This document shows, piece after piece, positions 33,967 through 43,147 of a stretch of DNA of 64,000 nt. The notes under the pieces were generated by a model, which was given only the letters and a program-made list of their open reading frames with translations, was not told the origin of the DNA and ran no database searches. The position numbers were made by a program, and so were the translations under genes. Source of the stretch: Ornithobacterium rhinotracheale DSM 15997 (lineage in GTDB: Bacteria > Bacteroidota > Bacteroidia > Flavobacteriales > Weeksellaceae). Position 1 is the stretch's first letter. Each line of letters begins with the position of its first letter. Where the stretch lies: positions 186,001-250,000 of the forward strand of contig NC_018016.1 in assembly GCF_000265465.1 (NCBI RefSeq). The letters are read 5' to 3'.

Positions 33967-34915
33967 TTTTCTCTGCTTTTAATGAAGCTAAAATTCCTAC
34001 CAAAATACTCACAAAAATCACGCTCAATGAGAACCATTCAGGGATTTCGATATGGTGAATGAGTAGCATTTTGACACCGATGTAGAACAAAATTACAATG
34101 ACACTGAATTTTAAATATCTAAATCTTTCAAGCATATTTGCCAAGAAGAAATACATGGAACGCAATCCTAATGTGGCAAAGATCGTCGCACAGAACACAA
34201 TCAAGGAATCGTGCGAAATGGCTAAAATCGCCGGAATGCTATCCACCGCAAAAAGCAAATCGGTAAGTTCAATAATCACCAAAGCTCCAAACAACGGCGT
34301 GGCTACTTTCACACCATTTTCTATGGTGAAAAATTTATTTCCGTCAAGATTTTGGCTCATTTTTAAATGCTTATGCATAAATTTATCTAGAGCAGAAGTT
34401 TCTTCTTCTATTTCCTCATTGTTATTGATTTCTTCCCACAACATTTTCACCGCAGTAAAAAGTAAAAACACTCCGAACACATAAACAATCCAGCTTACTT
34501 TGTTAAATAATACAACTCCCACGGCAATCATGATTCCACGAAAGACAATCGCACCGATGATTCCCCAGAAAAGTGCCTTGTGCTGGTACTTTAAAGGAAT
34601 TTTATAGGATGTAAAAATCATCGCAATCACAAATAAGTTATCTACGCTTAAAGAAAGCTCTATCAAATATCCCGTGATGTACTTTACCGCTGCCCGATAC
34701 GGGGTTAAATGCGTAGGGTTGTGCACTAATTCGTTTTTGTACAAAAGGTACAAAACGCCCGAAAATCCCATAGCGATCGCAATCCAAAAAAGGGTTTCGA
34801 TAGCGGTTTTCTTGTGCGAAATGTCTTCGGTTTTGTGCAATACTAAAAGATCAAAGGCTAAAAGTCCTGCTATAAAAATTAGCAAGCAAATCCATACAAT
34901 TAAATTTAAATCCAT
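33950..34915 (-). CDS. TerC/Alx-family integral membrane protein
   Basis: 321 residues, about nine hydrophobic segments. ELSLSVDNLFVIAMIF (about 90) and ELTDLLFAVDSIPAILAI (about 218) are the paired TerC motifs with acidic residues inside helices. HKKTAIETLFWIAIAMGF matches the Alx branch. A charged loop with NNNEEIEEETSALDKF separates the halves. Family members export manganese or respond to alkaline pH or tellurite, and some work co-translationally with the Sec machinery. The specific role here is not known. It is the first gene of the operon with folA and azurin. Confidence 0.9.
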   Translation of the reverse strand: MDLNLIVWICLLIFIAGLLAFDLLVLHKTEDISHKKTAIETLFWIAIAMGFSGVLYLLYKNELVHNPTHLTPYRAAVKYITGYLIELSLSVDNLFVIAMIFTSYKIPLKYQHKALFWGIIGAIVFRGIMIAVGVVLFNKVSWIVYVFGVFLLFTAVKMLWEEINNNEEIEEETSALDKFMHKHLKMSQNLDGNKFFTIENGVKVATPLFGALVIIELTDLLFAVDSIPAILAISHDSLIVFCATIFATLGLRSMYFFLANMLERFRYLKFSVIVILFYIGVKMLLIHHIEIPEWFSLSVIFVSILVGILASLKAEKNAQKV

Positions 34916-34940
34916 TTAAGTTTTTTTAATTCCAAGATGA

Positions 34941-35477
34941 TTACACTGCAAAAACTACACCAGCAAACGGACGAATCGCTGAAGAAAAAATACTATTTTC
35001 TTCTTTATACAAGACATTATACATAATTCCTGCTCTCAAAGAAACTCTCCCTTCGCTTTGGTATCCTCCTCCTATCCACAGAGCAGATTCATTGATATCA
35101 TAACTATCGTTTGTAATTTTTGATTTTTGACTCCCTGAAAAATACTCATAATGCACTCTTCCAAAAAACTGAGGAACAAACATATAATTCACATAAGGAC
35201 CGACTGAAAATAAATTACTTTTGAAATAATTATCTTTATTATATTGGTATCCAAGCGTAGCTCCCGCCTCTAGCCCGTTACCTAGCTCATACCCAAGTGA
35301 TGGCGCAAGTGCCAAAGCCATATAATTATTATTCCCAAAGCTTAAACCTGCTCCCATTCCCAATCTCCAGCGATTAGGCTGCGCATTTTGGTCATATTGT
35401 CCCCCGAAGCCGTTCAGCTGAGCATGCCCAGACACCATTCCAAATGCCAAGGCTACCATAAATAAAATATTTTTCAT
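34941..35477 (-). CDS. Small outer-membrane beta-barrel protein
   Basis: 178 residues. The signal peptide (to about GHAQ, 20) is followed by alternating hydrophobic/aromatic strands with turns rich in Gly and Asn, and it ends GVVFAV. About eight strands can be drawn, like the OMP_b-brl families of Bacteroidota. The function is unknown. It shares a 50-bp divergent promoter region with relA/spoT. Confidence 0.75.
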   Translation of the reverse strand: MKNILFMVALAFGMVSGHAQLNGFGGQYDQNAQPNRWRLGMGAGLSFGNNNYMALALAPSLGYELGNGLEAGATLGYQYNKDNYFKSNLFSVGPYVNYMFVPQFFGRVHYEYFSGSQKSKITNDSYDINESALWIGGGYQSEGRVSLRAGIMYNVLYKEENSIFSSAIRPFAGVVFAV

Positions 35478-35494
35478 AATTAAATTTTTTCAAT

Positions 35495-35517
35495 TAAATT
35501 TGAATGCCCCAAAATTA
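35495..35517. promoter_or_regulatory. Overlapping divergent promoters: relA/spoT (+) and OMP gene (-)
   Basis: TAAATTTG on plus (35495-35502) and TAATTTTG on minus (35510-35517) both fit TAnnTTTG. They face apart within 23 bp. Confidence 0.6.
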
Positions 35518-35527
35518 ATAAATTTAA

Positions 35528-37729
35528 ATGACTCCAGAACAAGTACAAGCCGAAATTCAAGAAATCGCCATGCGATACAAGGATATGTTGAGAAACACAT
35601 ATCGCCATTTGTCTGACGAGGATAAATTGGTCATACGCAAAGCATTTGATCTTGCCATGGATGCACACAAGAATCAACGACGCAAAAGTGGCGACCCCTA
35701 CATCTTCCACCCGATTGCCGTGGCGCAAATCGTGGCAGACGAAATCGGGCTTGGAGCTACCAGTATAAGCTGTGCACTCATGCACGATGTGGTAGAAGAT
35801 ACCGACTATACTTTACAAGATATCGAAAAACTTTTTGGGGCTAAATTTGCTAAAATTATCGACGGGCTCACCAAAATTTCGGTTCTAAACGACCAAGAGC
35901 TTTCCATTCAGTCTGAAAACTTTAGAAAACTTTTGCTCACGCTGTCTGAAGATGTGCGTGTAATTTTAATCAAAATCGCCGACCGCCTGCACAATATGCG
36001 CACGCTGGAATCTATGTCTCCAAGCAAGCAAATGAAAATTGCATCGGAAACGATTTTTATCTACGCTCCACTAGCCCACCGCATGGGGCTCTACAACATC
36101 AAAAGTGAGCTAGAAGATTTAAGCTTAAAATATACTAAACCAGAAGAATATTTTGAAATCGCGAATAAATTAAAGGCGGAGGAAGAAGATAGAAACAAGT
36201 ATGTAGAAGACTTTAAAAATGCTATTTCGGAGAAATTAGACGAAGAGGGCTTAAATTATGAAATTAAGGGACGCGCCAAGTCTATTTTCTCGATTAACAA
36301 AAAAATGAAAAGCCAAAATGTGGCTTTTGAGGAGATTTTTGACAAATTTGCCATTCGCATTATTTATAAGTCCGACCTTAAGAACGAGAAATTCATTGCT
36401 TGGAAAATTTATTCATTAATTACCGCCATTTATAAGCCCAACCCTGCCCGACTTCGCGATTGGATTACGCTGCCTAAATCTACGGGCTACGAGTCGCTAC
36501 ACATCACCGTAATGGGACCTGGCGGAAAGTGGGTAGAAGTGCAAATCCGCTCGGAACGAATGGACGAAATCGCCGAAAAAGGGATTGCGGCACACTACAA
36601 ATACAAGGAAAATTATAAACTCGAGGATTCCAAAGTTGAGGAATGGATTGCACAAGTGCGCGAAGTGATAGAAAATCAACGGAATAGCAACACTTCGGAA
36701 TTTATTGATAATTTTAGACTTAATCTTTATACCAAAGATATTTTTGTCTTTACGCCAAAAGGCGAAGTGATGTCTCTGCCAAAGGGTTCTTGCCCGATTG
36801 ATTTTGCCTACGCCATTCACACCAAGGTGGGAGACCGCTGTTTGGGAGCCAAAGTCAATGGAAAACTTTGTCCGTTAAGTTATGAACTTAAAAACGGAGA
36901 CCAAATCGAAATTATAGCCTCACAAAACCAACGCCCCAAAGCCGATTGGCTCGATTATGTAAAAACAGGGCGTGCGCGTACCAAAATCAAGGCTTCGCTC
37001 AATGCAGAACGCCGCGAAAAATCGGAAGAGGGGAGAGAAATTTTAGAAAGAAAGTTGCGCCACCTGCGTTTAACGCTTGACGAAAGTATGGTAAATGAAC
37101 TGCAAGCTTTCTTTAATGAAAAAAATTCGCAAGATTTATTTTTCCATGTGCAAAATGGCGTAATCGCTAACCAAGATTTAAAACGATTTGCCGATAAAAA
37201 AACAGGGGTTACCAGTTTCCTAAACCGATTTAAAACACGAAGCGGAAACAAAAAAGCCATTGTAGCACCACAACATCTTGACCAAGTAGTGTTTGGCGAC
37301 GAAGAAAAGAAACTAGACTACACTTTGGCTAATTGTTGTAGCCCAATTCCAGGAGACGATGTCTTTGGTTTTATTACCGTAAATCGTGGTATCAAAGTGC
37401 ATAAAAAGACTTGCCCAAATGCCATAGAACTCCGTGCCAACTACTCTTATAGAGTAATGGAAGCCAAATGGATAGACTCTTCTCGCAGAGAGTATAAAAC
37501 ATTTATAAAAGTAATAGGACTAGATCGCCACGGAATGCTCAACGACATCACCAATTGCCTTTCTAGAAACAATAATGTGGAGATGAAAAGCGTGAATGTG
37601 AGATCTGAGGGAGGAATGATGATTGGCGACCTTGAAATTGTGGTTTCTCATAAAAATCAGTTAGAAAATATTTTGTCTGAAATTAGACAAATAGAGGGTG
37701 TAAATAAAGTGAAAAGAAGCCAAGATTAA
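35528..37729 (+). CDS. Bifunctional (p)ppGpp synthetase/hydrolase (RelA/SpoT)
   Basis: 733 residues. The HD hydrolase domain (about 45-190) has SGDPYIFHPIAVAQI and ALMHDVVEDTDYT. The synthetase domain (about 235-370) has LRDWITLPKSTGYESLHITVMGP. TGS (about 400-465) has DIFVFTPKGEVMSLPKGS, and the C-terminal zinc-finger/ACT region has LANCCSPIPGDDVFGFIT and FIKVIGLDRHGMLNDIT. An intact HD site plus synthetase indicates the SpoT/Rel type able to make and degrade the alarmone. It is the stringent-response regulator of the cell and probably the only long Rel in the region. Confidence 0.95.
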   Translation: MTPEQVQAEIQEIAMRYKDMLRNTYRHLSDEDKLVIRKAFDLAMDAHKNQRRKSGDPYIFHPIAVAQIVADEIGLGATSISCALMHDVVEDTDYTLQDIEKLFGAKFAKIIDGLTKISVLNDQELSIQSENFRKLLLTLSEDVRVILIKIADRLHNMRTLESMSPSKQMKIASETIFIYAPLAHRMGLYNIKSELEDLSLKYTKPEEYFEIANKLKAEEEDRNKYVEDFKNAISEKLDEEGLNYEIKGRAKSIFSINKKMKSQNVAFEEIFDKFAIRIIYKSDLKNEKFIAWKIYSLITAIYKPNPARLRDWITLPKSTGYESLHITVMGPGGKWVEVQIRSERMDEIAEKGIAAHYKYKENYKLEDSKVEEWIAQVREVIENQRNSNTSEFIDNFRLNLYTKDIFVFTPKGEVMSLPKGSCPIDFAYAIHTKVGDRCLGAKVNGKLCPLSYELKNGDQIEIIASQNQRPKADWLDYVKTGRARTKIKASLNAERREKSEEGREILERKLRHLRLTLDESMVNELQAFFNEKNSQDLFFHVQNGVIANQDLKRFADKKTGVTSFLNRFKTRSGNKKAIVAPQHLDQVVFGDEEKKLDYTLANCCSPIPGDDVFGFITVNRGIKVHKKTCPNAIELRANYSYRVMEAKWIDSSRREYKTFIKVIGLDRHGMLNDITNCLSRNNNVEMKSVNVRSEGGMMIGDLEIVVSHKNQLENILSEIRQIEGVNKVKRSQD

Positions 37730-37741
37730 TTTTAAATTTTA

Positions 37742-37749
37742 TATTTTTG
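37742..37749 (+). promoter_or_regulatory. Promoter -7 element of fur
   Basis: TATTTTTG fits TAnnTTTG, 13 bases after the relA/spoT stop and 40 bases before the fur ATG. Confidence 0.55.
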
Positions 37750-37789
37750 TTTTTTCAGAACCAAAAGAATTAAACTAGAAACTTAGAAC

Positions 37790-38245
37790 ATGGAAGAAAA
37801 TACGCCGCAGAAATCTAATCTAGACATTGTAAAAGAAGTACTTACACACTTTTTGGACGAGCACAAACATCGCAAGACACCTGAACGCTATGCTATTTTA
37901 GAGGAAATTTATAGCACAGAAGACCACTTTGATATTGATGAGCTCTACATGAAAATGAAAGAAAAAAAATACCGTGTGAGCCGTGCTACGCTTTACAATA
38001 CGATAGAACTTCTGATGGATGCCAAATTGGTGCGCAAGCATCTCTTCGGCGACTCTCTACAGGCGCGTTATGAAAAATGCTATTTCGACAAGCAGCACGA
38101 CCACGTTTTGCTCACCGACACGGGCGAAGTTTTAGAATTTTGCGACCCTAGAATTCAATCAATTAAAAATACAATAGAAGAAGTTTTTGATATTACTATT
38201 GAAACGCATTCGCTTTACTTTTATGGCAAACGCAATCCAAAATAA
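37790..38245 (+). CDS. fur: Fur-family metal-responsive repressor
   Basis: 151 residues. The winged helix ([14 protein letters not shown], then [27 protein letters not shown]) is the Fur DNA-binding domain. The C-terminal sensor has [23 protein letters not shown]. It lacks the CxxC zinc pair found in many Fur proteins at that place, having only a single Cys in EFCDP. From memory this is common among Flavobacteriia Fur proteins, but I cannot check. It likely represses iron uptake when Fe(II) is bound. The next gene starts 23 bases before its stop. Confidence 0.9.
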   Translation: MEENTPQKSNLDIVKEVLTHFLDEHKHRKTPERYAILEEIYSTEDHFDIDELYMKMKEKKYRVSRATLYNTIELLMDAKLVRKHLFGDSLQARYEKCYFDKQHDHVLLTDTGEVLEFCDPRIQSIKNTIEEVFDITIETHSLYFYGKRNPK

Positions 38246-39878
38246 AAAATATATATTTAGCCTATTTTTAGTTTTATTATTCAGTTCGCTTGTTTTAGCC
38301 CAAAAGAAAACAAGCAAAAAAGAAATGATAAAACTTGTAAATGCTGATAAAATTGAAAGAGTTCCCGAAAAATACAACGGGAATTTGTTGTTTTCTGGCA
38401 ATGTAATTTTTACGCACAAGGGTGCCACTCTCAAAGCTGATAGTGCTGTATTTTATCAAAAAGAAAATTATTTCGAGGCATTTTCTAATGTGGAAATGAA
38501 AAACGAGAAATACGACATCACTGCTGGCTATGTGGAATACAACGGAAATACCGAAATCGCTATTGCCGAAAAGCATGTGGTGCTGCGAGATGGCAAACAA
38601 ACGCTCTACACCGACCGATTGGAGTATGACCGAGCAAGCAACAAGGCTTTTTATAACACAGGCGGAACGATTGTGAGCAAAGAAAATACAATCACAAGCC
38701 AATCTGGGGAGTATGATGTGGCTACCAAAACCAACACTTTTGAGGGGAATGTAATCATCAACAACGAGGATTATTACATCGATAGCGATAATGTGGAGTA
38801 TAATAGCAACGAGGGTTTTGTTCAATTTTTGGGCAAGACTACAATTCAAAGCAAAAAAAACAGTTCGCAATACATCAAAACCACTCGCGGAAAATATTAT
38901 TTAAACAAGAAAGAGGCTTTCTTAAAAGATCGCTCATCGGTCTACAGCGATGGCAAATCTATTACCGCAGATGATTTGTATTACAATCAATTAACGGGAC
39001 AAGGCGAAGGGAAAGGCGATGTTTTTCTAGATGATCCCGAAGAGAGAAGGTTTATAAAAGGAAATTTAGCTAAATTCTACAAAGAATTGGATTCTGCCTT
39101 TGTAACACAAAACGCTCTGGCTGTGCGTGCCTTTGAAAAAGATAGCCTATACCTGCATGCCGACACACTTTTGGCTACTAAACGAGATAGTGTGAGCCTT
39201 GTTCGTGCATTCCATAATGCTAAATTCTTTAAGTCCAACGCACAAGGCAAAAGTGACTCTATCGTTTATTCCGAAAAAACTTCTAGCGTAGGCATGTTCA
39301 ACGATCCAATTTTGTGGAGCGATGCCAAGCAAATTACAGGAGATACCATCTTGGTATATATCAATGCAAAATATGAGCAATTGGATTCTATTCAAGTTAG
39401 GAACAATGCTTTTGCCATGGCACAGAGAGATTCTATTAATCCCAAAGATTTCAATCAAATAAAATCTAAAAACATGACTGCCATGTTTAAAAATGATTCG
39501 ATTGAATGGGTACAAGCTTTTGGGAATGCACAATCCACGCTATTTCTTGAAGATGAGGACAAAAAAACGAAACAAAAAGAATTGCTAGGGATCAATCGTT
39601 CCGATTGTGGGATTATAGAGGCTACTTTCGAAGACCGAAAAATGGAAATCATCTCTTGCAAAATTGGGCAACAGTCTAAACTCTACCCGCCTGCAGATTT
39701 TCCAGAAGATCAGCAATATCTCCCTGGCTTTTTGTGGAGAGGAAAGGAAAGATTCAAACGCTGGCAAGACATCATGAACGACTCTCCTACTCCACCCGAA
39801 CAAGAACCAGAAAAGAATCAAGAACCAAAAGTTATTCTAAAAAAAGAAGAACAAGATGATGCAAATTCCAAGCAATAG
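38223..39878 (+). CDS. OstA/LptA-like lipopolysaccharide-transport protein
   Basis: 551 residues from the ATG at 38223, where a signal peptide begins ([20 protein letters not shown], cleavage near VLAQ). A longer form starting 12 codons upstream is rejected because it spoils the signal. The body repeats short beta units of the type F.GNV....GA.L.AD.A.Y and Y.AY.N.GT......, typical of the OstA/LptA/LptD-N beta-jellyroll ([34 protein letters not shown]). Bacteroidota use large OstA-like proteins for LPS transport. The C-terminal tail is Pro/Glu/Lys-rich. It overlaps fur by 23 bases and the MscS gene by 23 bases. Confidence 0.85.
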   Translation: MANAIQNKKYIFSLFLVLLFSSLVLAQKKTSKKEMIKLVNADKIERVPEKYNGNLLFSGNVIFTHKGATLKADSAVFYQKENYFEAFSNVEMKNEKYDITAGYVEYNGNTEIAIAEKHVVLRDGKQTLYTDRLEYDRASNKAFYNTGGTIVSKENTITSQSGEYDVATKTNTFEGNVIINNEDYYIDSDNVEYNSNEGFVQFLGKTTIQSKKNSSQYIKTTRGKYYLNKKEAFLKDRSSVYSDGKSITADDLYYNQLTGQGEGKGDVFLDDPEERRFIKGNLAKFYKELDSAFVTQNALAVRAFEKDSLYLHADTLLATKRDSVSLVRAFHNAKFFKSNAQGKSDSIVYSEKTSSVGMFNDPILWSDAKQITGDTILVYINAKYEQLDSIQVRNNAFAMAQRDSINPKDFNQIKSKNMTAMFKNDSIEWVQAFGNAQSTLFLEDEDKKTKQKELLGINRSDCGIIEATFEDRKMEIISCKIGQQSKLYPPADFPEDQQYLPGFLWRGKERFKRWQDIMNDSPTPPEQEPEKNQEPKVILKKEEQDDANSKQ

Positions 39879-41190
39879 CAATTCTATTTTTGATGATTTT
39901 TATGATTGGCTGCACCAAGCATTGTTGGAACTTGGGTTTCAAAATGACTTCAATCGCTATGCTGTTGTTTTAACTCTTTTCGTTATTCTATTTGTAATTG
40001 TTGCCGTTGTGCTTTATGTCGTTCGGTTTATACTGCGTGGCGTCATGGAACAAATGGTGAAACGAACTAATTTTCACATTTTTAAATATTTAAGAAAACA
40101 TTATTTTCCTCACAATGTAGCTTTATTAGCCCCTGTACCAATTATACTAAGTGCTATTCCTTTTGTGTTTAGAGATTTTCATGCACTACACAAAATCGCA
40201 GAAAAATTAGTTCAGGTTTATATCATATTTGTAATTATCAGGATTGTAATGTCTGTCATAAAATCCTTTTTTGATATACTACGAGAGCGACCTGCCTTTA
40301 AATACAAACCTATGTCCAGCTGGAGCCAAGTGATTCACATCATTTTCCTATTCATTGGATGTATTTTCTCCTACATGATTATCACAGGAAACGACATCAC
40401 CACCCTCGCAGGAGTTCTAGGGGCAACATCGGCGGTTTTATTATTAATTTTCAAGGACACCATTATGGGCTTTGTAGCAAGTATCACGGTGGCTACCAAC
40501 GACATGGTGAGACTTGGCGACTGGATTACGATGCCAGAATACAACGCAGATGGCGATGTGATAGAGATAAATCTGAATACTGTGAAAGTTCAGAATTTTG
40601 ACAAAACGATTACAACAATTCCTACTTACAAATTGATTCAAAATTCGTTTCAGAACTGGCGCGGAATGGAGAATTCGGGAGGTAGAAGGATTAAACGATC
40701 GATTAACATCATTCAATCTACGGTGCGATTTATTCCTGAAAAAGAATTAGAAAAATTTTTAAAAATCCAGGGGATTAAAGACTACATCATTGAAAGACAG
40801 AACGAGATTAATCAATTCAATACTGAAAACAATGCCGATAAGAATTTCCTTGTAAATGGTAGAAATTTCACCAACTTGGGACTTTTTAGAAAATATGTAG
40901 AAATCTACTTAAACAATCACCCTCGCATCGATCATTCTAAAACGCAACTGGTACGCCAGCTCGCACCTACCTCAAAAGGAATTCCTGTGGAGATTTATGC
41001 CTTTACCAATACCACGATTTGGCGCGAGTATGAGGATATTCAATCTGATATTTTTGATCATTTAATCGCGGCAATTAAATATTTTGATTTAAAAATATTT
41101 GAAGATTTACACAACAAGATCGATCACTCGGTGGCACAAGATACTTTTGATCAGTTTGATTTCTTTAATCAAGAAAGTAAGTTAAAATAA
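39856..41190 (+). CDS. MscS-family mechanosensitive channel (YbdG-like)
   Basis: 444 residues. Hydrophobic helices lie at about 38-62, 80-105, 115-138 and 155-180, followed by the pore helix GNDITTLAGVLGATSAVLLLIFKDTIMGFVAS and the MscS beta domain (VRLGDWITMPEYNADGDVIEINLNTVKVQNFDKTITTIPTY). The long C-terminal part is like YbdG/YnaI types. It senses membrane tension or osmotic downshift. The start overlaps the OstA-like gene; two adjacent Met codons (39856, 39859) are possible. Confidence 0.9.
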   Translation: MMQIPSNSNSIFDDFYDWLHQALLELGFQNDFNRYAVVLTLFVILFVIVAVVLYVVRFILRGVMEQMVKRTNFHIFKYLRKHYFPHNVALLAPVPIILSAIPFVFRDFHALHKIAEKLVQVYIIFVIIRIVMSVIKSFFDILRERPAFKYKPMSSWSQVIHIIFLFIGCIFSYMIITGNDITTLAGVLGATSAVLLLIFKDTIMGFVASITVATNDMVRLGDWITMPEYNADGDVIEINLNTVKVQNFDKTITTIPTYKLIQNSFQNWRGMENSGGRRIKRSINIIQSTVRFIPEKELEKFLKIQGIKDYIIERQNEINQFNTENNADKNFLVNGRNFTNLGLFRKYVEIYLNNHPRIDHSKTQLVRQLAPTSKGIPVEIYAFTNTTIWREYEDIQSDIFDHLIAAIKYFDLKIFEDLHNKIDHSVAQDTFDQFDFFNQESKLK

Positions 41191-41207
41191 TTTTTTAAGA
41201 GTAATAA

Positions 41208-41248
41208 AAAAGCTTTCTTTTCTCGGCGAAAAGAAAGCTTTTATTTTT
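41208..41248. terminator. Terminator after the MscS gene
   Basis: AAAAGCTTTCTTTTC and its complement form a 15-bp stem around TCGGC, then a T-rich run. It can serve the convergent holin-like gene too. Confidence 0.85.
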
Positions 41249-41269
41249 TCATAAACAATGCCTACTCAA

Positions 41270-41614
41270 TTAGCCATTAATCCCCAAAATGGAGTTTACA
41301 AATGCCGTAAGCACTGATAAGATTAAGCTGAACAACATTGCCCACCAGAATCCATCGACACTAAATCCGCTAATTAATGCACTGCACAGCAGGATAATTA
41401 TCGCATTGATTACCAACAAGAATAAGCCCAAAGTAAGCACCGTAAGTGGCAAACTGAAAAAGCTTAAAATAGGTTTTACTGTAACGCTCAAAAGTCCCAA
41501 AACTATTGAGAAAACAATTGCTGTCCCAAAACTATTGATATGGACTCCGCTCAAGTTGTTGGCTAAAAAATAAGCCACAGCCGAGGTAACTAGTAAATTA
41601 ATAATTAAATTCAT
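41270..41614 (-). CDS. Phage-holin-like membrane protein (Phage_holin_4_2 family)
   Basis: 114 residues with four hydrophobic helices. The Gly/Ser turn VLGLLSVTVKPILSFFSLPLTVLTLG is the recognisable core of the PF04020-type family. Despite the name, most members are chromosomal and not lytic. It overlaps the upstream SUFU gene by 4 bases (ATGA), so the two are translationally coupled. There are no other phage genes nearby, so no prophage is suggested. Confidence 0.8.
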   Translation of the reverse strand: MNLIINLLVTSAVAYFLANNLSGVHINSFGTAIVFSIVLGLLSVTVKPILSFFSLPLTVLTLGLFLLVINAIIILLCSALISGFSVDGFWWAMLFSLILSVLTAFVNSILGING

Positions 41615-42300
41615 ATAACTGATTTTCTGTTTAAATCTGTAATTAATAAAGGATTATCCTTTTTCAATTTTTCTTCAAGGCTCATAATTGAGTCTAAATT
41701 TGGGTTTTCTAAAAGAAATTCCAATTCTGGCGTAGTGATTCCTACCATTTGCAAAAACTGCACTTCGCCATGCAGCGTATCAATCTTGCCTAGCACCGAG
41801 TCTTCTACAAAAATAATGCCCGTAATATCGGTATCGCACTCAAGACGAATGGGTCCATTGATCGGCAAAAACTGATGTGGCATAAACCAATGTTGTGTCT
41901 CATTGACAAACATTGCTAAATTATTCATCACTTGCACTGCCCAAGTAGGATCCCCAAATTTTTCGTTTTTCTTATCGGCATCTAATTCAAATGGTTTTAG
42001 TCTAAAAGTAAGTTCAAATCCCCATTTGCTAAATTTCTGACCAAAGGCTTTTTCGTTGAAATACAACTCGCTTAAGCCATAAGAAATCAAATGTTTGTGA
42101 TTTTCTGGCTCATCGCAATCAAATATGCTCACGCCCTGCAAGGCATCTAGATTCGGGTTGTAGAAAGCGTCTTCTTCTTGTGTAGCATAATGCCTAAAAT
42201 CCATTTTGGGATAGAATTTTGCCAAATGCTCATCGATGGCAGCACGCCCTGGTGCTTGAGTTTCGTTTTTATAATTCTTAATGTATTCTTCTTTAGTCAT
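41611..42300 (-). CDS. SUFU-domain protein
   Basis: 229 residues from the ATG at 42300. A TTG two codons upstream is less likely. The middle of the protein (YGLSELYF, GFELTFRL, FGDPTWAVQVMNNLAMFV) and the C-terminal LHGEVQFLQMVGIT segment match the bacterial Suppressor-of-fused domain. In bacteria such domains are often immunity proteins of polymorphic toxins, but no toxin gene is in view, and the partner here is a holin-like membrane protein. The role is open. Confidence 0.82.
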   Translation of the reverse strand: MTKEEYIKNYKNETQAPGRAAIDEHLAKFYPKMDFRHYATQEEDAFYNPNLDALQGVSIFDCDEPENHKHLISYGLSELYFNEKAFGQKFSKWGFELTFRLKPFELDADKKNEKFGDPTWAVQVMNNLAMFVNETQHWFMPHQFLPINGPIRLECDTDITGIIFVEDSVLGKIDTLHGEVQFLQMVGITTPELEFLLENPNLDSIMSLEEKLKKDNPLLITDLNRKSVI

Positions 42301-42317
42301 GAACAAATTTTTCTGTT

Positions 42318-42325
42318 CAAAAGTA
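42318..42325 (-). promoter_or_regulatory. Promoter -7 element of the SUFU-holin pair
   Basis: Minus-strand TACTTTTG fits TAnnTTTG, 17 bases upstream of the ATG at 42300. Confidence 0.6.
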
Positions 42326-42399
42326 CGCTATTTTTTGCGAATTTCTTAATTAAATCAAGGCTTTTTTCTTTTGACAAAAAAATAGTGTGGTAAAAACAC

Positions 42400-42428
42400 T
42401 TTGCTTTTGAAAAAAATTCATACTTTTG
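42400..42428 (+). promoter_or_regulatory. Full consensus promoter of the first marC gene
   Basis: TTTG (42400) and TACTTTTG (42421-42428) are 21 bp apart start to start, a close match to the Bacteroidota -33/-7 pattern. Confidence 0.7.
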
Positions 42429-42457
42429 CATTCCTTTTTTGATTAAAAAATAGCAGT

Positions 42458-43060
42458 ATGGATACAGAGTTACTTTTGACGATTATAAAACAAACGGGAA
42501 AGGTTGTGATTGTTCTATTCCCGATTATTGATATTTTAGGGAACTTACCTATTTTCATTGGGTTAGAGAAAAAAGTAGGAGCCATCAACTCAGAAAAAGC
42601 GAGTATTGTGGCTGCATTGCTTATGATTATATTCCTTTTTGTAGGAAATGCTTTGTTTAATTTTATGGGAATTCCGTTGCCAGCCTTTGCCGTTGCAGGT
42701 TCGTTTGTACTATTTTTGCTTGCAGTGGAAATGATTTTGGGAGTAACATTCCACAAGACTGAAATCCCTGACAGTGTTTCTATCGTGCCAGTAGCATTCC
42801 CTCTACTGGCAGGTCCTGGGGTACTTACTACAATTTTGGCACTTAGATCTTTGTACCGAGTAGAGGCGATCATTGGTGGTATTATCATCAACTTGATTAT
42901 TGTTTATGTAATCATGAAAAATTCAAAATATATCGGAAAATGGCTAGGTGATACTGGTGTTGTGATTGTACACAAAATCTCGGGAATTATCCTTTTGGCT
43001 ATGTCGGTAAAAATCTTCTCAGAAAACTGGCCAGAATTATTTGGTGCAGCTTTCAATTAA
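42458..43060 (+). CDS. MarC-family membrane protein (first copy)
   Basis: 200 residues, six hydrophobic segments. FPIIDILGNLPIFIGL (about 22-37) and VPVAFPLLAGPGVLTTILAL (about 110-129) are the paired MarC motifs. MarC proteins were once thought to be antibiotic-efflux proteins, but that has not held up, and the function is unknown. A second family member lies at 56616. Confidence 0.9.
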   Translation: MDTELLLTIIKQTGKVVIVLFPIIDILGNLPIFIGLEKKVGAINSEKASIVAALLMIIFLFVGNALFNFMGIPLPAFAVAGSFVLFLLAVEMILGVTFHKTEIPDSVSIVPVAFPLLAGPGVLTTILALRSLYRVEAIIGGIIINLIIVYVIMKNSKYIGKWLGDTGVVIVHKISGIILLAMSVKIFSENWPELFGAAFN

Positions 43061-43088
43061 AATCTGAATCTTTATTTATTGTTGTTAT

Positions 43089-43132
43089 AAAAAGAAATCC
43101 TCTAGAATTTAAATTCTAGAGGATTTCTTTTT
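43089..43132. terminator. Perfect 44-bp palindrome between marC and the Lrp/AsnC gene
   Basis: AAAAAGAAATCCTCTAGAATTT runs directly into its exact complement with no loop, followed by more T. It is a bidirectional terminator for the two convergent genes and could form a cruciform. Confidence 0.9.
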
Positions 43133-43147
43133 TTTATAATGTTTGGC

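Noticed and set aside
38295-38870. 191-codon minus-strand ORF inside the OstA-like gene
   Set aside because: It lies wholly antisense to a well-supported gene, with low-complexity hydrophobic composition and no family match.
41270-41614. Prophage lysis gene
   Set aside because: It is the chromosomal holin-like family, and no other phage genes, integrase or att sites are near.
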